The notes under the pieces are model-generated. The model had not been told where the DNA came from and did no database searches. It worked only from the letters and a program-made list of their open reading frames with translations. A stretch of 64,000 nt of DNA, from the NCBI GenBank assembly GCA_006386115.1, contig VFIW01000048.1, positions 62,001 through 126,000 on the forward strand. Reading direction: 5' to 3'. This document shows, in pieces, positions 29,263-40,607 of this stretch. Position 1 is the first letter of the stretch; each line of letters begins with the position of its first letter. Both the position numbers and the translations under genes were made by a program. Source of the DNA: Globisporangium splendens (Eukaryota; Oomycota; Peronosporomycetes; Pythiales; Pythiaceae).

Positions 29263-31808
29263 TCATGCAATCTCCATGGCGTTACCGTTCGCGCCATTCG
29301 ACTCAGCCTTTGGCGCAGCCTCCGCCACATCGTCCTCCTCCACCACCACTTTGTCCTTTGCCGCCGTCATGGACGACCGCGTCTTGCGCAGGTTCTTCTT
29401 CATCTTGTCAAACATGCGCTGGTCGGCGCGCGACACCGACGGGAACACGGTCTCGAATGCCCTGTCAAAATGGCACATGTGGATCGACAGCTCCGTGGCC
29501 GTCGTCACGTCGGTCTCGCGCAGCGCCGAGATGCCAGCCTCACGCACGAGCGCGCTCAGGTCGGCGCCGCTGAAGCCCTCGCAGCGCGGATCGTGCGCGA
29601 TCGCGTGCAGCGACACCGACGGGTCCATGCGCGACTTCTTCGTGAGCGTCTTGAGGATCGCCAGTCGATCGTTCGACACAGGCAGGTTCACGTACAGGAG
29701 TTTGTCCAGACGACCTGGACGCAACATCGCCGGGTCGATGATGTCCGGACGGTTCGTGGCTGCGATCACGAACACGTTCTTGCGCGAGTCGAGACCGTCC
29801 ATCTCCGTCAGCAACTGGTTCACGACGCGCTCGCTCACACCGTTGCCGCCCTCGGAGCCCGCGCCACCCGAGCGTCTAGGTGCCAAAGCATCGAGTTCAT
29901 CAAAGAACACGACGCAGGGAGACGACGCACGCGCGCGCTGGAACACCTGACGCACAGCGCGCTCCGACTCGCCCACGTACTTGTCGAGCAGCTCGGGTCC
30001 CTTGATGCTGATGAAGTTGGCGCCACTCTCGTTCGCGATCGCCTTGGCCAGCAGCGTTTTGCCACAACCTGGCGGTCCGTAGAGCAGCACACCTGCCGGC
30101 ATTTTGAGTCCTAGCGCCTCGAACCGCTCGGGGTTTTGAATCGGATGAAGGATCGAGAGCACCAGCTCGTCGCGCACGGACGCCAGCGCGCCAATGTCGG
30201 CCCACGTGACATCGGGGATCGTCGCGAAACCCTCACGTTTGGAGCTCGGCTGCACCTTCGCGACGGCCTGCAGGAAATCGTCCATCGTGATGCTCAGTGG
30301 CGCCAACTGGGACGGCGTGAACGGCGTGACCTTGGAGCGAATGCCGTCTGCAGCTGCCTGCTTCTGCTTGGCCTGCTCCTCCTCCGTCAACGTCGGCGCT
30401 TCGACGACTTGAGTTTGCTCTTCGTTGGTAGCGCTCTCTGGTTCAATGGCGAGTGCTGCTGTCGTTGGCTTTGTCGCCAGCATCGTCGAGAAGATGCGGT
30501 TCACGGCAATCACTGCGGCTTCCTTCGTCAACGAGACCAGGTCTGCGCCAACGAAGCCCGGAGTGCGGCGTGCGATCGCTCGGAAATCAAACGCACCGTC
30601 AAGTCTCATCTTTTGCGAGAGCACCTGGAGAATCCGCTCGCGCGCGTCTTCGTCTGGGATACCCAGACAGATCTCTCGATCAAAGCGACCAGCACGACGC
30701 AAAGCCGAGTCCAGCGCATCCGGACGGTTCGTCGCGCCGATGATCAACACGGGCTTTCCCCCCGTGTTCTCGAGACTCAGCGAGTCCGTCGACGTGAGCA
30801 ACTGCGCGACAATACGCTTCTCCATGCCACGCTGCGATGTCTCGCGCTTCGGTGTGATCGCATCGATCTCGTCGATGAAGATGATGGACGGCGCGTTCGC
30901 GATCGCTTCGTCGAACAACTCGCGGAGCTTCTGCTCCGACTCGCCCGACATCCCCGACACGATCTCTGGAGCTGAGATGCGCAGAAAGCACGCCCCAGAC
31001 TCGCCTGCAATTGCGTTCGCCAGCATCGTCTTGCCTGTGCCAGGAGGACCATGCAGCAGGATGCCGCGTGGCGGCTCAACGCCCAGGTGCGTGTACACCT
31101 CCGGGTGCGTCAGCGGGTACTCGATGAGCTCCTTCACCTCCTGCAGGATAGCCTGGATGCCACCAAAGTCCGAGTACCGTGTATTCGGGCGTGACACGAC
31201 GAAGCCACTGCCTTCGTCTGCGTCACCCGACGACGACGATCGGGACTCGCCATCGCCATTAGCGCGCTTGGACGAGGACGATTGCTTGCCCTCACTGCGC
31301 GGACGCACTTTGGCCTTCTTGGCGGGCTTCTCGCCGTTAGCAGCCACTGCGGCATCTGATGGCGTTGAAGCGGTAGACTTGGCGTTGTTCTCGTAGTTCT
31401 GGCGAATCGAGTTGTTGAGCGAGTTGGCCGACTGCGACAGCGCCGCCTGCTTCTCAAACTCGACCGCCATGCGCTCGTCTTCATCCGAGGACTCGGAGCG
31501 TGCGCGTTTGGTTCTAAAGCATTCACAAGCGCCACACAAACGTCCGCGCAGCGACTATTAGTAAAGCAAATATGTGTGTGACAATGCATAGCACAACACA
31601 ATAGGACGTACGTGACATCGGAGCTGCTGCCCTGCGCCTTCTTGAGCACCTTAGCGACCACCTTCTTGAGCGCACCTTGCGGCTTGCGCATGTACTCGCC
31701 GTAGGTGTCGCGCAGGTGCGTCGTGACCGTGTCCTCCGACGGCTTGACGCCCTTCTCCTCGCACTCGCGCAGGAACCGCCGCACGTGGAAGCTCACCTTC
31801 GCCTCCAT
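29263..31808 (-). CDS. NVL: NVL/Rix7-type nuclear AAA+ ATPase for 60S ribosome biogenesis
   Basis: Exon 1 is 31808-31612 and exon 2 31513-29263 (intron 98 bases, GTACGT..TTTAG); the joined product is 815 residues. Residues 1-60 form the N-terminal helical domain typical of NVL ([30 protein letters not shown]), then a Ser/Lys-rich nuclear-localisation linker. Two AAA+ domains follow: D1 with GPPGTGKT and FIDEID, D2 with GPPGCGKT and [12 protein letters not shown], plus arginine-finger and sensor regions ([22 protein letters not shown]). It releases assembly factors from pre-60S particles in the nucleolus. Both Walker B motifs keep their acidic residues, so both rings should hydrolyse ATP. The longer linker and the N-domain separate it from p97/CDC48. 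Confidence 0.94.
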
Positions 31809-31995
31809 TGCTCTTGCACGAAATGGCTCTTCAGGATGGGGAGGTTGGTTCGCCAGTCAAATGGCAGTGACACAGTCGAATACCGGTTATGTTCCCGGTA
31901 TGCATAATACCTTGATAATCTAATATAAGAGGTAAGAGAATCATCAACAACCTTCACTTGTGACTGTAAGAGCACATGGATTCCGTGTGGCCCAC

Positions 31996-34651
31996 ATGAT
32001 CATCTTCGAGTTGTTCAAGCCTGAATCTGACTCCAAAAATTCTCAGATCACCAACCTGAAAGCTCAGCAAGACAAGAGCAAGAAGAGAATGGAGCTGCTC
32101 ATCTGGCACGAGGGTCTCGGCAGCGACGACGAGCAGGCCTCGCAGGAGGAGCTGCTCGCCAGAGTGCTCTACTCGTACTCTTCATCTGTCAGCAGCAGCA
32201 GCAAGAGCAGACGAAGCGATGACGACACCACGCCAGCAGCAGAAGAATCGTCCGAGACCGATCGTGCAGTTCTCCAGTCGCTCCATTTCGTGCAGGGGCT
32301 ATTGACGTTCGTGCGCATGATCAAGCGCAGTAACGGCAGCAGCAAAGCAACAGGCAAGAGCGAGGATAGCGACACGTCGACCCACAAGCGCAGCGCAAAG
32401 AAGGCCGAGTGGATGAGCGTGACGCTGTCGAGGCGAAAGTTCTTTATCCAAGAAGTCGAGCCACAGATCTACATCGCGCTTGTACGTACCACCCTGATAT
32501 TTTGCATGCATTACTACATATCGCTAATACCAACAAGCCTCGGATGTGCTGCGCTAACTCAATGCCATGTTCGCCTACAGGGGATTCATCCTGCAACCGA
32601 AATTGTACGTCGCAAGTCTGCATACTCAATCGCTTGCTTCTCTCTTTCGTACTACTCTTTACTCAATATCGCAACTCAATCACATGTGGCAGAAAGAGCA
32701 TCGATTCATCTACAAGGCCATCATGCGCGAGCTCTACAGTCTCTTTCGACTTTTCCATGGACGCATTACCAGGTACGCTGGTCTCTATTGTGCGTGTACT
32801 CCTTCACCAAGAACGAGTGCTTTCTTACAACAACTTTGTTCGATTATTAGCATTCTACAGCAGCTTCCAGACACATCTTCAGCAAAACAGGTTCCTTTCA
32901 CGGACGGCATGGAGCTGTTGCTTGTGATCCAGGCAGCTCGGAAGCGCGTCCGGAAGCTGACGATCTCTGTCGAGTCTTGCCATGAGGATTCAGAGGACCA
33001 ACCGCGCGATAATACACGGAATCGACTCGAAGAAGACCTGGCGAGCGCCAAAGCCGAACTAAGGGACTTGCTGGAGCTGTCACCTATTGCCTACCTCAAG
33101 AAACAGTGCGACACGTTCTTCCCAACCTTGTTACACGCACTCGATGTACCCCATGCAAGCAGCCTTCACGAGCTCATCGGTATGGGCGACTTTCCGCTGG
33201 ACCAGCTCACGCTCCTCTCGCTTCAATCGTTTGTGAACTCGCTCCAACTCGAGCTTGCGGACAAGGTCGATTCGTGCGCCGCGTTGTACAAAGGCAATCT
33301 GGTGTGGAGCAGCATCGAGCGGTCGACGCTGCAGCTGCTGTATCGATTCCTGCGGCTTCGTGAAGAAAACGGCATGGAGATTGAGCAAAGTACAGATGCC
33401 GCGTTGAAACACAATGGTTTGTGGATGGCAGACAAGTACCGCGATACGTTTCTGCCGATCTGGAGCAGCAAGACGTCGTATGCCGAGTGCACGATCATCA
33501 ACAATGCGCGGCATCATCCACGGAAGGGTGTGCGATCCTTGCACAAGCAAGCGCCGGCTCCGTTGGCAGCAGTCGTGACTGACGTGAATAGCTATCCGCC
33601 GTCGTCTTCCGGTGGTAGCAGTGCGTCTATTGACGGCATTGGTGGCTGCACGCTGTCGAAATCTGGACTCAAGGCGCGCATCAAGTCTGTCTCATACCGC
33701 AACACAGGGATGCTCATGAAAAACGGCTATTTCGCGAAGACCTTTGAGCTGCCAGTTCGATCGCGTGGGCGAGGGCGATTTACGGAGCATGAGGCTCTAG
33801 AGTTTGTGTGGATGCCGCCAATATTTCCGCTTAATGACGGCGAAGGTGACGAGGAGAAGAACTCTGATGCCGAGCCAGTTGCAGAAGTCCATCCGAGGCG
33901 CGCTGTGGTATGGCACGAATCGGATTTGACGATGGTCATTCTCGTGAAGCTCGCGAGCGACGAGGTCACCCAGGTCCAAGACAAGGACGAACAGGCTTCG
34001 GTGGTGCTAAATGTCCTGAGCACCGTTGAAGACGTGATTGAGAGATTGCAGTTGCACGAGCTTGCCAAGCTCATTCCAGTGCAATACCAGAACTCCTCTG
34101 CGCGTGGAGCAAGGTACGTGATAACTAACCATGGAGGTGTTTGGCATATAGTCTCACATATTTGCGTTTATGCAAACAGCAGCTCCCAGCGATCGAGCAC
34201 CACTTCCTCGTCGCCTCCATTCGTGTATCGAAATCGTGCAAACGCGACGTCCATCACGCGCTATGTGCCTCGACTACTGAAACCAAAGGAAGAGGATCTG
34301 TTTCCTCTGCCGCTTCGGCTTCTCGCACACTACTTTCCACAGCAATCGCTCGACCTGCTCAACCGATTGCACAGTGAGCTCCAGCGCTGCGATGCGCGCG
34401 CCGAGAACCGCGACGTGTGCGTCAAGACGCTGCACGACGGCTGGCTGCTGGGCAAGAAGTCGCACACGACGCAGCGCGAGCTCTACGCGTTTTTCGACAC
34501 CAAGGTGCTGTCCGTCGCGGATCTTTCAGGTGCGTTGCTCTGTGTCAAGAATGAAATGGGTTCATTGCGGTATACTGATTCCCTATTGCGCCATGTCACA
34601 GATGCGCTTGAAGAGCTGTTGGAAGATCAGTTCGGGAATGTGTATTTCTAA
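31996..34651 (+). CDS. CCZ1: CCZ1, subunit of the Mon1-Ccz1 Rab7 exchange factor
   Basis: Six exons join in phase: 31996-32481, 32581-32604, 32693-32772, 32851-34113, 34180-34529 and 34602-34651, giving 750 residues. The N-terminal longin-type part has VLQSLHFVQGLLTFVRMI and the FIQEVEPQIYIALGIHP region, as in CCZ1 (the EPxxW region precedes a variable loop). The middle matches the second longin domain with FPLDQLTLLSLQSFVN, and the ALYKGNLVWSSIE segment is a strong CCZ1 marker. The C-terminus has SHTTQRELYAFFD and a short helix. With MON1 it activates Rab7 on late endosomes and vacuoles. An upstream in-frame GTG exists at 31960, but ATG 31996 is the first ATG. The gene is 187 bases from the divergent NVL start, so they share a short promoter region. 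Confidence 0.85.
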
Positions 34652-35151
34652 TTAACGGCTAGAAGTCTGTTGCATGTTGTTGAATAGTGACACCAGCCTG
34701 CCCATTCAGCCAATGGACTCGTCCCGCCGTTCCACACAAGAAGAAGTGCGCAAACACCATGAAAAACAGCGTGTTGGGGTTTTATCCCACACAGAACTAT
34801 CTTATACCCAGTATTCTCTAATCTAATAAATCGATTATCCCAGAGTGCTCTCTGCAATGCCCCCTCTAGTATCATAAATCTCCTAAAAGTGACGCAATGA
34901 GGTTTTTCGTTCTCCATAAGAAGAGAGCTCTTGTGGCTGCCATCTATCTTTTGACCGCCATTCGCTCGCTCACTCCCGAGTTTGAAAGCGCGAAAGCAAA
35001 GCGACCAGCGTGCGTGTGTGTGTTCAGAGAGAAGCTCCGTCGGCGCCTCTTTCTCTCTCTTCAACGTCTGCTCTCTCTCCTTTCTGCGCGTCTCCTTCTC
35101 CCTCCTTCTATCCCTACAACAACAACAACAGCAGCAGCAGCAGCAGCAGCA
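34652..35151. other. CCZ1-MTHFR intergenic region with a CAA/CAG repeat in the MTHFR leader
   Basis: No separate gene is seen. The frame of MTHFR is open upstream to 34897, but it passes through pyrimidine-rich leader sequence and the repeat, so I treat it as untranslated. At 35117-35150 there is (CAA)4(CAG)7-type sequence ending 1 base before the start codon. Confidence 0.6.
35117..35150 (+). repeat. CAA/CAG trinucleotide repeat directly before the MTHFR start codon
   Basis: Four CAA and seven CAG/AGC units run up to the ATG at 35152. This gives an unusually repetitive leader at the start-codon context. Confidence 0.9.
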
Positions 35152-36960
35152 ATGGGCAAGATCATCGACTCGATCCTCTCGACGTACCAGTCGCAGGAGA
35201 CGGCACGGCCGACGATCTCGTTCGAGTTCTTCCCCGCCAAGACCCACGACGGCGTGTTCAACCTGCTCAACCGCGTCGAGGAGATGGGCTTCTCGCTGCA
35301 GCCGACGTTCGTGACGCTCACGTGGCGCTCGGCGTTCAAGGACGAGAAGCTCTGGCTGCGCATCGGCGCGCACATCCAGAAGGAGTTCCAGCTCGACGTG
35401 CTGCTGCATCTCACGTGCCACTTGCCCAAGGACACGCTCAAGCAGATCTTGAACAATGCGCGCGCCGCAGGTATCCGCAACATCCTCGCGCTGCGCGGCG
35501 ACCCGCCGATTGGTGCTGAGCGCTGGAAGCCGATCCCGAATGGACTCAACAACGCCGTCGACCTCATCAAGCTGATCCGCGAAGAGCACGGCGATTACTT
35601 TTGTATCGCGTGTGCCGGGTACGCCGAGGTGCACACGGAGTCGTGGAACCACCCAGACCTGCCGCCGTCGAACGAATCGCGCATGCTCGACTTGGAGCGC
35701 TTGAAGATGAAGCAGGACGCCGGCGCGGACTTCATCATCACGCAGTTCTTCTTTGACGTTGGCATCATGCTGCAGTGGGTCAAGGACTGCCGAGACATGG
35801 GAATCACGATCCCCATCCTGCCGGGCTACCTGCCGATCCAGAACTACAACTCGTTTTGCAAGTTTACCAACTGGTGCAAGACCAAAGTGCCTCCGCAAGT
35901 GCAGCTCGCTCTCGAGCGCATCAAGAACGACGACGCGGCCGTGCGCCGCTACGGTACGGAATTGGCGATCCAGACGTGCAAAAAGCTCATGGATGCCGGC
36001 ATCAAGTCGCTTCATTTCTACACGATGAACCTCGCATCCACGGTCACGCAGGTGCTCGACGGCCTCGATCTGATCCCGACGCGTCACCAACGCGATTTGC
36101 CATGGCAGTCGACGCTGCGACGCACAGGCAGCGGCAACAAGATTGGCTCAGGTGAACAGGTGCGTCCGATCTTCTGGTCCAACCGACAGTCGAGTTACAT
36201 TGCGCGCACGTCCGAGTGGGACGATTTCCCGAACGGCCGATGGGGCGACCGCGCGAGTCCAGCGTACGGCGAGCTCTCGGAGTACTACCTGGCGTTCAAG
36301 CGACCGAAGGCGAACCGGAAGGATCTGTGGGGCACACCGGAGAAGCCGCAGGACGTCTGGCAGGTGTTTGTCAAGTTCATTGAGGGCAGCGTCAAGCAGC
36401 TGCCGTGGTGCGAGCAAGCGCTCTCGCTCGAGAGCTCGATGATCCGCGAGAATCTCAAGTGGATCAACTCGAACGGCTTCCTGACGATCAACAGCCAGCC
36501 GCGCGTGAACGGCGCGCCGTCGTCGGACCCGTCTTTTGGGTGGGGTGGCGATGACGGCTTTGTGTTCCAGAAGGCGTACGTGGAGTTCTTTGTGTCGCCT
36601 CGACTGCTCGAGAAACTCGTCGCGGTCATCAAGGAGTACCCACAGCTGTCGTACCACGCGCTCAATGCCAAGGGCGACGAGCACCGAAACACGCCGCTGC
36701 ACAGCGTCACGGCGGTCACGTGGGGTGTGTTCCCGGGCCAGGAGATCATCCAGCCGACGGTTGTGGACTCGGACAGCTTTGCAGCCTGGAAGGACGAAGC
36801 CTTCGAGCTGTGGAAGGTGCAGTGGGCGTCCGCGTACGAAGCGGGCTCGCTGTCGCACAACGTGATCCAGGAGATCTGCGACTCGTACTTTTTGGTCAAC
36901 ATTGTCGACAACGACTACGCCAACGGTGCGCTTCTCGATATGAGCTTTGTCGTTGAGTGA
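35152..36960 (+). CDS. MTHFR: Methylenetetrahydrofolate reductase
   Basis: A single-exon ORF of 602 residues starts MGKIIDSILS. The N-terminal catalytic TIM barrel has ISFEFFPAKT (the conserved Glu), FVTLTWRSAF, LLHLTCH, ILALRGDPP and the FIITQFFFD segment, and spans about 1-300. The linker carries the HQRDLPW region, then the eukaryotic regulatory domain (about 350-602) with RPIFWSNR, SPAYGEL, LPWCEQALS and VTWGVFPGQEI. It reduces 5,10-methylene-THF to 5-methyl-THF with FAD and NAD(P)H in the cytosol, feeding methionine synthesis. The regulatory domain predicts inhibition by S-adenosylmethionine. The N-terminal Ser-rich phosphorylation tail of animal MTHFR is absent. Together with GCST it covers two one-carbon steps in this window. 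Confidence 0.97.
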   Translation: MGKIIDSILSTYQSQETARPTISFEFFPAKTHDGVFNLLNRVEEMGFSLQPTFVTLTWRSAFKDEKLWLRIGAHIQKEFQLDVLLHLTCHLPKDTLKQILNNARAAGIRNILALRGDPPIGAERWKPIPNGLNNAVDLIKLIREEHGDYFCIACAGYAEVHTESWNHPDLPPSNESRMLDLERLKMKQDAGADFIITQFFFDVGIMLQWVKDCRDMGITIPILPGYLPIQNYNSFCKFTNWCKTKVPPQVQLALERIKNDDAAVRRYGTELAIQTCKKLMDAGIKSLHFYTMNLASTVTQVLDGLDLIPTRHQRDLPWQSTLRRTGSGNKIGSGEQVRPIFWSNRQSSYIARTSEWDDFPNGRWGDRASPAYGELSEYYLAFKRPKANRKDLWGTPEKPQDVWQVFVKFIEGSVKQLPWCEQALSLESSMIRENLKWINSNGFLTINSQPRVNGAPSSDPSFGWGGDDGFVFQKAYVEFFVSPRLLEKLVAVIKEYPQLSYHALNAKGDEHRNTPLHSVTAVTWGVFPGQEIIQPTVVDSDSFAAWKDEAFELWKVQWASAYEAGSLSHNVIQEICDSYFLVNIVDNDYANGALLDMSFVVE

Positions 36961-36994
36961 GGGAAGCGTGTGGACTAACTTTACCTGTGATGTT

Positions 36995-37270
36995 ATGAAA
37001 TTGGCAGATGACTCGGACATTTTCAGCATCTTTACGCGCATCATCACGGACGACATGAGCAAGGACGACCTGCGCACACGCGTGATCGAGCTCGAGGCCA
37101 AGAACGAGAAGCTCCACGAGACGCTCGCCAAGATCAAGTCGATCCAGGACGAGACGGCCAAGGACCTGAGCGACACGCACCGCGAACTGGCCAAGCAGCG
37201 CGAGGAGAACCAGCTTTTGAAGGTGCAACTGCGCCAGCTGCAGGCGCAGATGGCGTTCACGACCGTCTAA
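36995..37270 (+). CDS. Small coiled-coil protein downstream of MTHFR
   Basis: The 91-residue ORF starts at ATG 36995, 34 bases past the MTHFR stop; ATG 37055 (MSKDDLRTRV) is an alternative start giving 71 residues. From there almost every residue fits a parallel coiled coil (VIELEAKNEKLHETLAKIKS), and codon use is strongly GC3 like the host genes. I tested splicing it to MTHFR: the donor GA|GTGAGG and acceptor TTGGCAG|AT exist, but the phases do not match. It is therefore a separate short gene, or a last exon of something else. No family recognised. Confidence 0.6.
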   Translation: MKLADDSDIFSIFTRIITDDMSKDDLRTRVIELEAKNEKLHETLAKIKSIQDETAKDLSDTHRELAKQREENQLLKVQLRQLQAQMAFTTV

Positions 37271-37547
37271 GCACGTCGGCAGTTGAGTGGTGAGCCGAGA
37301 AGACAAAGAGGATTGGAAGGAGACTCAGTTGCTAGTAATAATGCCACTTTGAAAGCCATTGAAGGCGAGCAGCTAGCTAGCTGAGAGATTGTTTGTTGCG
37401 TTTGTCAGAGTTCATTGTATCCATGCACTCACACGTACGTATATACCTAGGGAAAGCTGACACTCCTAAGGTCGTAAAAAGAAAAGGGAAGGAACGAGAA
37501 CCAACAACTCGTCGAATGCCAACGTCAACATCGCATTGGAAAGACGT

Positions 37548-39995
37548 TTATTCTTCCGACGACTTGGTCTCTTCCAGGTTCTTGAACATCGCGATGGCTT
37601 CGTCGATCGTCTTCGTGCCGTGGACCTTGTTGTCGCGCGTACGGATGTTCACCGAGTTGGTTTCCTTTTCAGCGGCACCGACCACCAAGATGAAGTTGTA
37701 GTGCGCCATCTGACCTTCACGGATCTTCTTGTTCAGCGTCTTCCCCGAGTCTTCAATGTCGACATCGAAACCCGCACGGAAGAGCTTGTCCTTGACTTCG
37801 TAGCCGTAGTCCACGAACGCAGCGCCGACCGTCACGATCAAGATCTGGCGAGGCGACAGCCAGAATGGGAACTTGCCAGCGTAGTGTTCCACCAACACGG
37901 CCACGAAACGTTCCAACGAGCCGTAGATCGCACGGTGGATGATCACAGGACGCTTGAACAGCTCCTCGTCGTCCGAACGGTACTTGAGATTAAAACGGAT
38001 CGGCAACTGGAAATCCAACTGCACCGTCGCGCACTGGTGCTGACGCTTCAGTGCATCCGTGATCATGATATCAATCTTTGGACCGTAGAACGCACCGTCA
38101 CCTGGGTTCTCACGCCAGTTGTCCTTGCCGATAAACTCATCGAGTGCTTCCGCCAATTGCGCTTCGGCTTGGTTCCACTGCTCGATCTCACCCATGGCCT
38201 TCGCTGGACGCGTCGACAATTCCAATTGGAACTTGATGCCGAAGATGTCGTACACGTGCTTCATGAACTGCAAAAAGTCAATCACTTCCTTCTTGATCTG
38301 GTCTTCGCGGCAGAAAATGTGCGCATCATCCTGCTGGAAACGACGCACACGCGTCAACCCCGTGAGCGCACCACTGAGTTCGTTACGGTGCAACACACCG
38401 CAATCAGCGTATCGGATCGGCAACTCGCGGTACGAGCGCTGGCGGTGATCAAACATGAGGCAGTGCGATGGGCAGTTCATTGGCTTCAGCGCGAACTCCT
38501 GACCTTCGACGTCAAACACGAACATGTTCTCCTTGTAGTGCTGCGCGTGGCCCGAAATGTTCCACAACTCCATGTTGAACACGTTTGGCGTGATCACTTC
38601 CGTGTACCCACGCTGACGGTACTGCTCACGGATAAACTTGAGCAGCTTGAAGTAGATCGCGGCACCGTGTGGCAGCCAAAAGCCACTGCCTGGACTGAGC
38701 TGGTGGAAGAAAAAGAGCTCTTCGCTGAGACCAAGTTTACGGTGATCGCGCTTCGCGGCTTCTTCCTGGAAGTGCTTCCACTCCTTCATCTGGTTCTTGT
38801 CCGGGAACGAGATACCGTACACACGTTGCAGACTGTCGTTCGTGGTCTTGCCCAACCAGTACGTGCTCGAGGTACGCGTGACGGCAAACGCCTTGATCTT
38901 CCCCGTGTGTGGCACGTGAGGACCACGGCAGAGATCGATCAATGGACCACAGCGGTACGCCGTGGTCTTGCCGCCGTCAGGGATCTTCGTCGAGATGATC
39001 TGCGTCTTGAACACGTTGTCGGCAAACATCTCGAGCGCCTCTTCCTTCGTGAGCACGATGCGTTCGAACTTTTGCTTGTCCTTCACGACCTTCAAGCACG
39101 CCTTTTCGATCACGCTCAAGTCGGATTCTGGCACGGTTCTGTTAGCAAATACACAATAGAGTACATACACGTGAGCGTGCGCATATCCATGTTTCACTCC
39201 AGCAAGAAAGGTCTATCAACAGGGAAATGCAACGCACTCTTTGCCCATGTACGAATCGTAGTAGAAGCCGCCTTCGACTGGTGGGCCGATCGTGAGGTGG
39301 CAGCCCTTCAGCGTCTCCAGACTCTCGCCGAGAATGTGCGCACTCGAGTGCCAGAACACCATCTTGCCCTCACGATCGTCAAACTTGAGCAACTCGAGCT
39401 TGCAGTCGCCGATCAACGGACGGAAAACATCCCACAATTCCGCGTTCGCCGACGCGCCGCTGCAGCAGCCACCGGCATCGGCGTCTGCCGACTCGTTGCC
39501 ATCGACATCCGCCGCCGAGACGCTGAATGGGTCCTCTGGGTGGCCACGGTACGTCACCTACACAATGAGCACAGATAGCAAGTGTACCAAGCGAACAATC
39601 CGTAAGATACCTCTCCCTCATCATAATGCAGACTCCAAGTATCCAAGCAATACCTTGGCGACGACGACTTGGTCGGCGAGCCCCTGGGAGATCTGGAGCG
39701 CGATGTCCAGCGGCGTGGTCTGCCACGCGACGCCCTCCTTCACGGCGCCGTCCGGCAGCGTGATGGAGATCTTGGTCTGCTTGGCGGCGAGCGCCGCGAT
39801 CTGCGCCTGCTGCGTGGCCATGACGCGGTCGTACACCTCGATGCGCTTGGCGATGAACTTGGGGTTCGGCTCGAGCGTGAACTCGCCGCCGATCTTGGCC
39901 GGCTGGTCCGTCGCGATCGACGGGCCACTCGCCTGCGTGAGGCGCGTCTTCACGCGCGAGACTTCTTCCTTGGGGGCAGCGGCAGCGGTGCTCAT
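37548..39995 (-). CDS. TARS: Threonyl-tRNA synthetase, cytosolic form with a possible mitochondrial start
   Basis: Exons 39995-39654, 39557-39238 and 39138-37548 join in phase to 750 residues. The TGS domain spans exons 1-2 ([20 protein letters not shown]). The editing domain has the zinc-type HSSAHILGE motif in exon 2. The class II catalytic core in exon 3 has motif 1 to 3 regions ([30 protein letters not shown]) and the zinc ligand Cys in [10 protein letters not shown]. The anticodon-binding domain is at the end ([14 protein letters not shown]). It charges tRNA-Thr. The frame is open upstream of the cytosolic ATG; an in-frame ATG at 40139 would add about 48 residues that look like a mitochondrial presequence, so one gene may serve both compartments. 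Confidence 0.96.
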
Positions 39996-40607
39996 CCTAT
40001 CAATCGACTCTCTTTGACTACAGGGGGAGACCGCGAATTGAGTTGTGTGAGGCGGAAATGCACTCGGTGAGCCTATTGTGGCCAATAGCGAGGATTTCAG
40101 AGACGACCTCCGTCCTCTCCAACCAGTAAATGCGTGCATGGAGCCAAGAGATAGAGGCGGGGGGTCACAATGAACCTCGCACTCCACCACGCGCCTTTTT
40201 TCGTGGCAGTGCAGCGTCAACTTGGGTTTCAGCCAACCATAGGTCAGACATTTCATTTTGGAATGATAGGATTGGCTGAAATAGAGATGTCAACCGCACA
40301 CTGAATTGCAGGAGGCAGGCGAGTGAAGGTGCACTGCTGTGGGAAGGACGCTATGGAAGTGCCGCATGTGTGTGGCCACTGGGAAGTTTCCTGTGGAAGG
40401 AGACAAGCGCGTGCTGCGCCATGTGTTGCGGCGTGTTCGTATGTGGACGAGCACGTTGGCCCCTCACTCTCCGTCCGGACAGTCGCCTCAGTGCGCAGCA
40501 TTACCACTGCATTGTGGCCAGAGGTGGCAGTCTAGAGAAGATGACTATATTAGTGTGGCGCACATAATTTACGAACGCCATTAAATTGCTGAGACTGCTG
40601 TTTGAAG
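39996..40607. other. Divergent region between ThrRS and LpxK
   Basis: This 612-base stretch serves as promoter for both genes. Two ATTGGCT (inverted CCAAT) motifs are present near 40222 (as AGCCAAT on the other strand) and 40271. The part 39996-40139 may be translated as a ThrRS leader. Confidence 0.5.

Noticed and set aside
31960..31995. GTG-initiated extension of CCZ1
   Set aside because: Non-ATG start with no family support; the first ATG is at 31996.
34648..36090. 480-codon minus-strand frame opposite MTHFR
   Set aside because: It is Arg/Glu/Val-rich mirror sequence with a Cys run from the CAG repeat; no independent support.
36957..37007. Possible intron joining MTHFR to the downstream coiled coil (GTGAGG..TTGGCAG with a CTAAC branch site)
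   Set aside because: The donor is in phase 2 but the coiled-coil frame needs phase 1; splicing gives an immediate stop.
37536..39578. 680-codon open frame on the plus strand
   Set aside because: It is opposite the ThrRS exons, crosses two ThrRS introns and has the Val/His/Arg/Leu bias of an antisense shadow of a GC3-rich gene.
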